From the NCBI GenBank assembly GCA_040902425.1, contig JBBDXI010000080.1, positions 29,391-93,390 on the forward strand: 64,000 bases of DNA. The letters run 5' to 3'. The notes under the pieces are model-generated. The model saw nothing but the letters and a program-made list of their open reading frames with translations, did not search any database and was not told the DNA's origin. Position numbers and translations under genes: made by a program. Within the stretch, counting starts at the first letter, position 1. Each line of letters starts with the position of its first letter. Origin of the DNA: JBBDXI01 sp040902425. Its GTDB lineage: Bacteria; Planctomycetota; Phycisphaerae; Phycisphaerales; UBA1924. Below, piece by piece: positions 60,051 through 64,000 of this stretch.

Positions 60051-60549
60051 AGGGTCGCGCGGCCACTGCGGTCAGCGCTTCGCCGGTCAGGCGGCAGATA
60101 CGCCAATCGTCCATCATGACCACGCCCATGCTGCGGTAGAACTCAATCGCCGGCGTGTTCCAGTCGAGGACGGCCCATTCGAGGCGGCCGCAGTTCCGCT
60201 CCACGGCGAGGCGTGCGAGGCGGGAGAGGAGGGCCGCGCCGAGGCCCCGCCCGCGGGCAGCGGGGCGGACGTAGAGGTCCTCGAGGTAGAGGCCGGGCTT
60301 GCCGACGAAGGTCGAGAACGACCGGAAGAAGAGGGCGAAGCCCTGGGGCGAGCCGTCGAGCTCTCCGATGAGGACCTCGGCGACGGGGGAGGGGCCGAAG
60401 AGGTGCTCGCGGAGGTCCCGCTCGGTCGAGACCATCGCGTGGGAGAGGCGCTCGTACTCGGCGAGTTCGCGAATCATAGAGTGGATGAGCGGGACATCCG
60501 ACGTGTTCGCCGGGCGTACCGCAGTGGCGGTCTCTCTTCCGGTGATCAT
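60043..60549 (-). CDS. GNAT N-acetyltransferase
   Basis: 168 residues, GNAT fold related to diamine (spermidine/spermine-type) acetyltransferases: VRPANTSDVPLIHSMIRELA, ALFFRSFSTFVGKPGLYLED, the acetyl-CoA loop RPAARGRGLGAALLSRLA, and LEWAVLDWNTPAIEFYRSMG. The acceptor is unassigned; a polyamine is plausible. ATG 60549 overlaps the stop of the carboxyltransferase gene (ATGA), so translation is coupled. The 3' end overlaps hldD by 8 nt. Confidence 0.87.
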   Translation of the reverse strand: MITGRETATAVRPANTSDVPLIHSMIRELAEYERLSHAMVSTERDLREHLFGPSPVAEVLIGELDGSPQGFALFFRSFSTFVGKPGLYLEDLYVRPAARGRGLGAALLSRLARLAVERNCGRLEWAVLDWNTPAIEFYRSMGVVMMDDWRICRLTGEALTAVAARPSI

Positions 60550-62351
60550 GTCTGGAGTACGCCCGTCCGGAGCGGCCGCGAGTAGTCCCATCCACTCGCG
60601 GCGTTCAAGCCAGAGATCAGCTCCTCGCGGGTGCGGTGGGGCTCGATGAGGCGGTCCACCCAGCCGCGGGCGGCGGCGTGGCGGATGTCGGCCTGCTCGG
60701 TGTAGCCGGCGTGGATGGCGGCGAGGATCTGCGTGTGGGTCTGCTCGTCGATGGTCTCGCCCTTGCGCTTGCGGCTGGCCTCCTCGATGGTGGCCAGGGT
60801 CCCCGTCGCCTGGTTGGCCCCCATGACCGCGCACTTGGCGCTCGGCCACGCGAAGGAGAGGAACTGGTCGAAGGCCCGCCCGCACATGGCGTAGTTGCCG
60901 GCGCCGTAGCTGCCGCCGAGGATGACGACGATCTTGGGGACGACCGAGTTGGACATGGCGTTGACCATCTTGGCCCCGGCCCGGATGATCCCGCCCTGCT
61001 CGCTGTCGCGCCCGACCATGAAGCCGGTGGTGTCGTGGAGGAAGATCAGCGGGATCTTCCGCTGGTTGCAGTCGAGGATGAAGCGAGCGGCCTTGTCGGC
61101 CGAGTCGTCGTAGATGACGCCGGGCATGTTGGTGAACTTGCTCGGGCCGGCCTTGCCGCCGGGGAGCTGGCGCTGGGTCAGCTTCTTCTGGTTGGCGACG
61201 ATGCCGCAGGCATGGCCGCCGATGCGGGCGTAGCCGCAGACCAGGGACTGGCCGCACTCGGCCTTGTACTCGTCGAAGTTCGCGGCCAGCGACTCGTGGC
61301 CGTCGGTGTTCGGCTCAGCGCGGGCATCGACGAGGCAGGCGATGACATCCTTGGCGTCGTACTGGGCCCCCGACCGGTCCGTGAACACCGCATAGATGTC
61401 GCCAGCCGGGCGATACGAGGGGATCTCGGTCGAGGGGAGGATCCCCTGTGGGCCGAGCGTCTTGGCGATCTCGGCGGAGTCGCCGATCAGCCGCATCGCC
61501 TGCGTGGCGGCCCGGCTGTGCGCGCCATCGAGGCCGAGCGCCACGTCGGGAGTCGGGATGGTGTTGTACTTGCCTACCAGCTCGCGCAGGCGGCGCAGGC
61601 ACGCCTCGTCGTCCTTCTCACGGAAATCGATCGTCCCGCTGATCTGCGCGTGCATCTGGGCGCCGCCGAGTTCCTCGTCGCTCACCTCCTGCCCGATCGC
61701 GGCCTTGACCAGCGCCGGCCCGGCGAGGTACAGCCCGCTTCCCTCGGTCATCAGGAGCGTGTCGCAGAGTACGGGCAGGTACCCGCCGCCGGCGACGCAG
61801 TAGCCCATGATGGCCGCGATCTGCGGGATGCCCTCGGCGGAGATGACGGCGTTGTTCCGGAAGATGCGGCCGAAGTCGTCGGTGTCGGGGAAGACATCCT
61901 CCTGCAGAGGCAGGAAGACGCCGGCGGAATCGACCAGGTAGATCAGGGGGAGGCGGGCCATCTGGGCGATGGTCTGGGCCCGGATGATCTTCTTGCACGT
62001 CATCGGGAAGAACGCGCCGGCCTTCACGGTCGCGTCGTTGGCGATGATCATGCACAGGCGCCCGTGGACCGGGCCGATGCCCGTGACCACCCCGGCCGCG
62101 GGGGCCCCGCCGAACTCCTCGTACATCCGCCACGCGGCCCAGAGGCCGAGTTCCTGGAACTGCTTGGGGTCATCGACGAGCCGGTCTACGCGCTCACGGG
62201 CAGTCAGCCGCTTCTTGGCGTGCTGGCGCTCGACGGCCTTGGCCCCGCCACCGAGGCGGACCTCGGCCTCGATCCGGCGCAGCTCGTTGGTGAGCTGGCG
62301 GAGAGTGGGGGGGGTGGGCGAGGAGGTGGGGGCGGACGCGGCCTTGGTCAT
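60546..62351 (-). CDS. Acyl-CoA carboxylase carboxyltransferase subunit (methylcrotonyl-CoA type)
   Basis: 601 residues, biotin-dependent carboxyltransferase beta chain. KKRLTARERVDRLVDDPKQF at the start, GRLCMIIANDATVKAGAFFP, LIYLVDSAGVFLPLQEDVFP and YCVAGGGYLPVLCD in the N-half; GFMVGRDSEQGGIIRAGAKM and ILGGSYGAGNYAMCGRAFD in the C-half. These best fit methylcrotonyl-CoA carboxylase beta; propionyl- or geranyl-CoA carboxylase are alternatives. No biotin carboxylase subunit is adjacent, only a GNAT gene overlapping by four bases. Start ATG 62351. Confidence 0.88.
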   Translation of the reverse strand: MTKAASAPTSSPTPPTLRQLTNELRRIEAEVRLGGGAKAVERQHAKKRLTARERVDRLVDDPKQFQELGLWAAWRMYEEFGGAPAAGVVTGIGPVHGRLCMIIANDATVKAGAFFPMTCKKIIRAQTIAQMARLPLIYLVDSAGVFLPLQEDVFPDTDDFGRIFRNNAVISAEGIPQIAAIMGYCVAGGGYLPVLCDTLLMTEGSGLYLAGPALVKAAIGQEVSDEELGGAQMHAQISGTIDFREKDDEACLRRLRELVGKYNTIPTPDVALGLDGAHSRAATQAMRLIGDSAEIAKTLGPQGILPSTEIPSYRPAGDIYAVFTDRSGAQYDAKDVIACLVDARAEPNTDGHESLAANFDEYKAECGQSLVCGYARIGGHACGIVANQKKLTQRQLPGGKAGPSKFTNMPGVIYDDSADKAARFILDCNQRKIPLIFLHDTTGFMVGRDSEQGGIIRAGAKMVNAMSNSVVPKIVVILGGSYGAGNYAMCGRAFDQFLSFAWPSAKCAVMGANQATGTLATIEEASRKRKGETIDEQTHTQILAAIHAGYTEQADIRHAAARGWVDRLIEPHRTREELISGLNAASGWDYSRPLRTGVLQT

Positions 62352-62419
62352 GCGGGGTTTCCGGCGGGTAGGCACAGGGTAGCAGCAGAGGGGGCCGTTC
62401 TGAGCGGCAGCGGCCGATG

Positions 62420-62457
62420 CACTGGCGGGCGCGGCTTCGCCGCTCAAGCCGCCAGTG
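62420..62457 (+). repeat. Element C-like hairpin (long variant)
   Basis: 38 nt. Outer arms CACTGGCGG and CCGCCAGTG, an inner stem GCGGC-TTC-GCCGC, then the element C flank GCAC. A second partial CCAGTGGCAC follows at 62471-62480. It lies between the divergent carboxyltransferase and proS genes. Related to element C by ends and fold but longer and without the AGGA loop. Confidence 0.6.
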
Positions 62458-62507
62458 GCACAGCAACCAGCCAGTGGCACACGGGCGACCACCTACACTT
62501 CCGCCCC

Positions 62508-64000
62508 ATGACCCCGGCCACACACGAGCTTTCCGGTTCCCGCTCTGGCGGTGTCCACCGCTGGTCGCGCTCGCTGATCCCCACCGCCCGCGAGGCCCCG
62601 GCCGATGCCGAGACGCCCAGCCACATCCTGCTCACCCGGGCCGGGTACATCCGCAAGGTCGGGGCGGGGGTCTACGACTACCTGCCGCTCGCGTGGCGGG
62701 TGCTGAGGAAGATCAGCCGGATCGTCCGCGAGGAGATGGACGCGGCCGGCGGGGGCGAGCTCTTGATGCCGGCCCTGGTCCCGATCGAGTTCTACGCCGG
62801 GACCAAGCGCGATGTGGACTACGGCGACCTGCTCTTCAAGCTGGAGGACCGCAAGGGCAACACGATGGCCCTCGGGCCGACCCACGAGGAGACCATCACC
62901 GAGTTGATGAAGGGCTCGGTCACCAGCTACAAGCAGCTCCCGCTGAACCTCTACCAGATCCAGACCAAGTTCCGCGATGAGGCCCGCCCGCGGGCGGGGC
63001 TGCTGCGCTGCCGCGAGTTCATCATGAAGGATGCGTACTCGTTCCACATCGCGGTGGATGGCCCCGGCGGGCTGGGGGAGGCGTACGACGCGATGTACAG
63101 GGCGTACGTCAACATCTTCACCCGCTGCGGGCTGGACTTCACGGTGGTGGAGGCCGAGAGCGGCCCGATCGGCGGGTCGGCGAGCCACGAGTTCATGGTC
63201 AACTGCGAGAGCGGGGAGGACACGATCCTGAAATGCCCTGCATCGGGGTACGCGGCCAACGTGGAGAAGTGCGAGATCGGGGAACGGGCGTCTGACCTGA
63301 CCGCCGCGCCGACCGGGGAGCTGACGGAGGTCCACACGCCGGACCTCCCCGGCATCACCGAGGTCGGGAAGTTCATGGGGGTGAAGCCGGGGCGGATGCT
63401 GAAGAGCATCGTGTTCCAGGTCGCGCCCGCGGCGGAAGGGGAGTCGAAGCCGGCCCACCAGTGGGTGGTGGCGGTCGTCCGCGGCGACCACGATGTCAAC
63501 GAGGGGAAGGTGAGGGCCGCTTCGGGGTACAAGGTGCAGCTGGCGCCGGAGCTGGCGGCGAGGAACGCGGGGTTCGCGATCGGGTACGTCTCGCCGCGGA
63601 CGGTGGGCACGGTCCCGGGGACGCTCTTGCTCATCGATCCCGACGCGGCCCAAGGCGGCTTCTGGGCGACGGGGGCCGACAAGAAGGACCACCACGTCAA
63701 GCACTTCAACTGGCGGCGCGAGGTCGGGGCGAGACTGGACGAGCCGGGTTATGTAAAGGTCGCCGACATCCGCAACGCCATGGCGGGGGACCCCTCGCCC
63801 CGCTCGCCAGGGGCCAAGCTGGTTGCCCAGCGGGGCATCGAGGTCGGTCACATCTTCAAGCTGGGGATCAAGTACTCCGACGCCATGGGCTTCAGCGTGC
63901 TCGACCACGAGCAGCACAAGCGATCGGTCATCATGGGGTGCTACGGCATCGGCGTCAGCCGCACCATGGCCGCGTGCGTCGAGATGAGCCACGACGCCGA
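62508..64000 (+). CDS. proS: Proline-tRNA ligase, 3' end outside window
   Basis: At least 497 residues; open to the window edge. Class II synthetase charging tRNA-Pro. Motif 1 region LLTRAGYIRKVGAGVYDYLP, motif 2 TKFRDEARPRAGLLRCREFI, then KDAYSFHIAVDG, and an INS (YbaK-like editing) domain at about 230-400 (GVKPGRMLKSIVFQV, VVRGDHDVNEGKV). It continues toward motif 3 (SVIMGCYGIGVSRTMAACVE). This is the bacterial-type ProRS with an editing insertion. Start ATG 62508; no strong ribosome-binding site is visible. Confidence 0.95.
   Translation, partial: MTPATHELSGSRSGGVHRWSRSLIPTAREAPADAETPSHILLTRAGYIRKVGAGVYDYLPLAWRVLRKISRIVREEMDAAGGGELLMPALVPIEFYAGTKRDVDYGDLLFKLEDRKGNTMALGPTHEETITELMKGSVTSYKQLPLNLYQIQTKFRDEARPRAGLLRCREFIMKDAYSFHIAVDGPGGLGEAYDAMYRAYVNIFTRCGLDFTVVEAESGPIGGSASHEFMVNCESGEDTILKCPASGYAANVEKCEIGERASDLTAAPTGELTEVHTPDLPGITEVGKFMGVKPGRMLKSIVFQVAPAAEGESKPAHQWVVAVVRGDHDVNEGKVRAASGYKVQLAPELAARNAGFAIGYVSPRTVGTVPGTLLLIDPDAAQGGFWATGADKKDHHVKHFNWRREVGARLDEPGYVKVADIRNAMAGDPSPRSPGAKLVAQRGIEVGHIFKLGIKYSDAMGFSVLDHEQHKRSVIMGCYGIGVSRTMAACVEMSHDA

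Overview
The window is a very GC-rich (about 70% by eye), gene-dense chromosomal segment. It fits Planctomycetota, most likely class Phycisphaerae. Pointers are: a secreted metzincin ending in two NCDGST...NVADF.CFL repeats, a C-terminal signature I associate with Phycisphaerae; a zinc-ribbon protein starting CDACGYSLRG; a type III glutamine synthetase; a SecD-SecF fusion; a rhomboid starting MGIYDRE; several PilZ proteins; and a Ser/Thr kinase with a C-terminal membrane anchor. This is recognition from memory, not a database search. I see no phage, insertion sequence, CRISPR array or rRNA. No gap between genes exceeds 300 bases.

Layout. 0-3 kb: 3' part of a Ser/Thr kinase, tRNA-Glu, an HPt protein and a REC-GGDEF diguanylate cyclase. 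3-9 kb (minus strand): PagL-like deacylase, Tat-exported class V aminotransferase, pilin-like peptide, PrmC, a zinc-ribbon membrane protein with a probable frameshift, an acyltransferase-aminotransferase fusion and tRNA-Ile2. 9-14 kb: metzincin, type III glutamine synthetase, GNAT, DUF1844 protein. 14-21 kb: PpiC/SurA-like lipoprotein, YraN, membrane histidine kinase, glycosyltransferase, PEP carboxykinase, tRNA-His. 21-26 kb: PilZ-REC-HPt-like protein, GyrB, RuvX. 26-35 kb: YceI, LolA-like protein, TPR-gluzincin, PlsC, RarA, thioredoxin-like protein. 35-41 kb: two overlapping M1 aminopeptidases and enolase. 41-50 kb: PhoU, cysteine desulfurase-like protein, GcvT, PilZ, PanC, PilZ-like, glycosyltransferase, PyrG. 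50-64 kb: Nudix, two neighbouring intramembrane proteases, Tgt-YajC-SecDF, LysM, HldD, GNAT, acyl-CoA carboxyltransferase and the 5' part of ProS.

Most genes are housekeeping. Tgt-YajC-SecDF is a classic export/tRNA-modification cluster. HldD, a PagL-like enzyme, LolA-like and PpiC/SurA-like proteins together imply a Gram-negative outer membrane with heptose-containing LPS. Cyclic-di-GMP signalling recurs: one cyclase with an intact inhibitory site and three PilZ or PilZ-like proteins.

The most unusual feature is small palindromic DNA. Element A has 25-nt left arms identical in two copies. It sits in frame inside two unrelated genes, rarA and hldD, each time read in the same frame. Element B is a hairpin with a 25-nt core, found once inside hldD and once between genes. 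Element C is a REP-like hairpin, usually 33 nt with a 4-nt loop, in five clear intergenic copies plus two variants; its stems vary with pairing kept. A and B inside reading frames resemble the protein-coding palindromic elements of Rickettsia, which I do not know to be described in planctomycetes.
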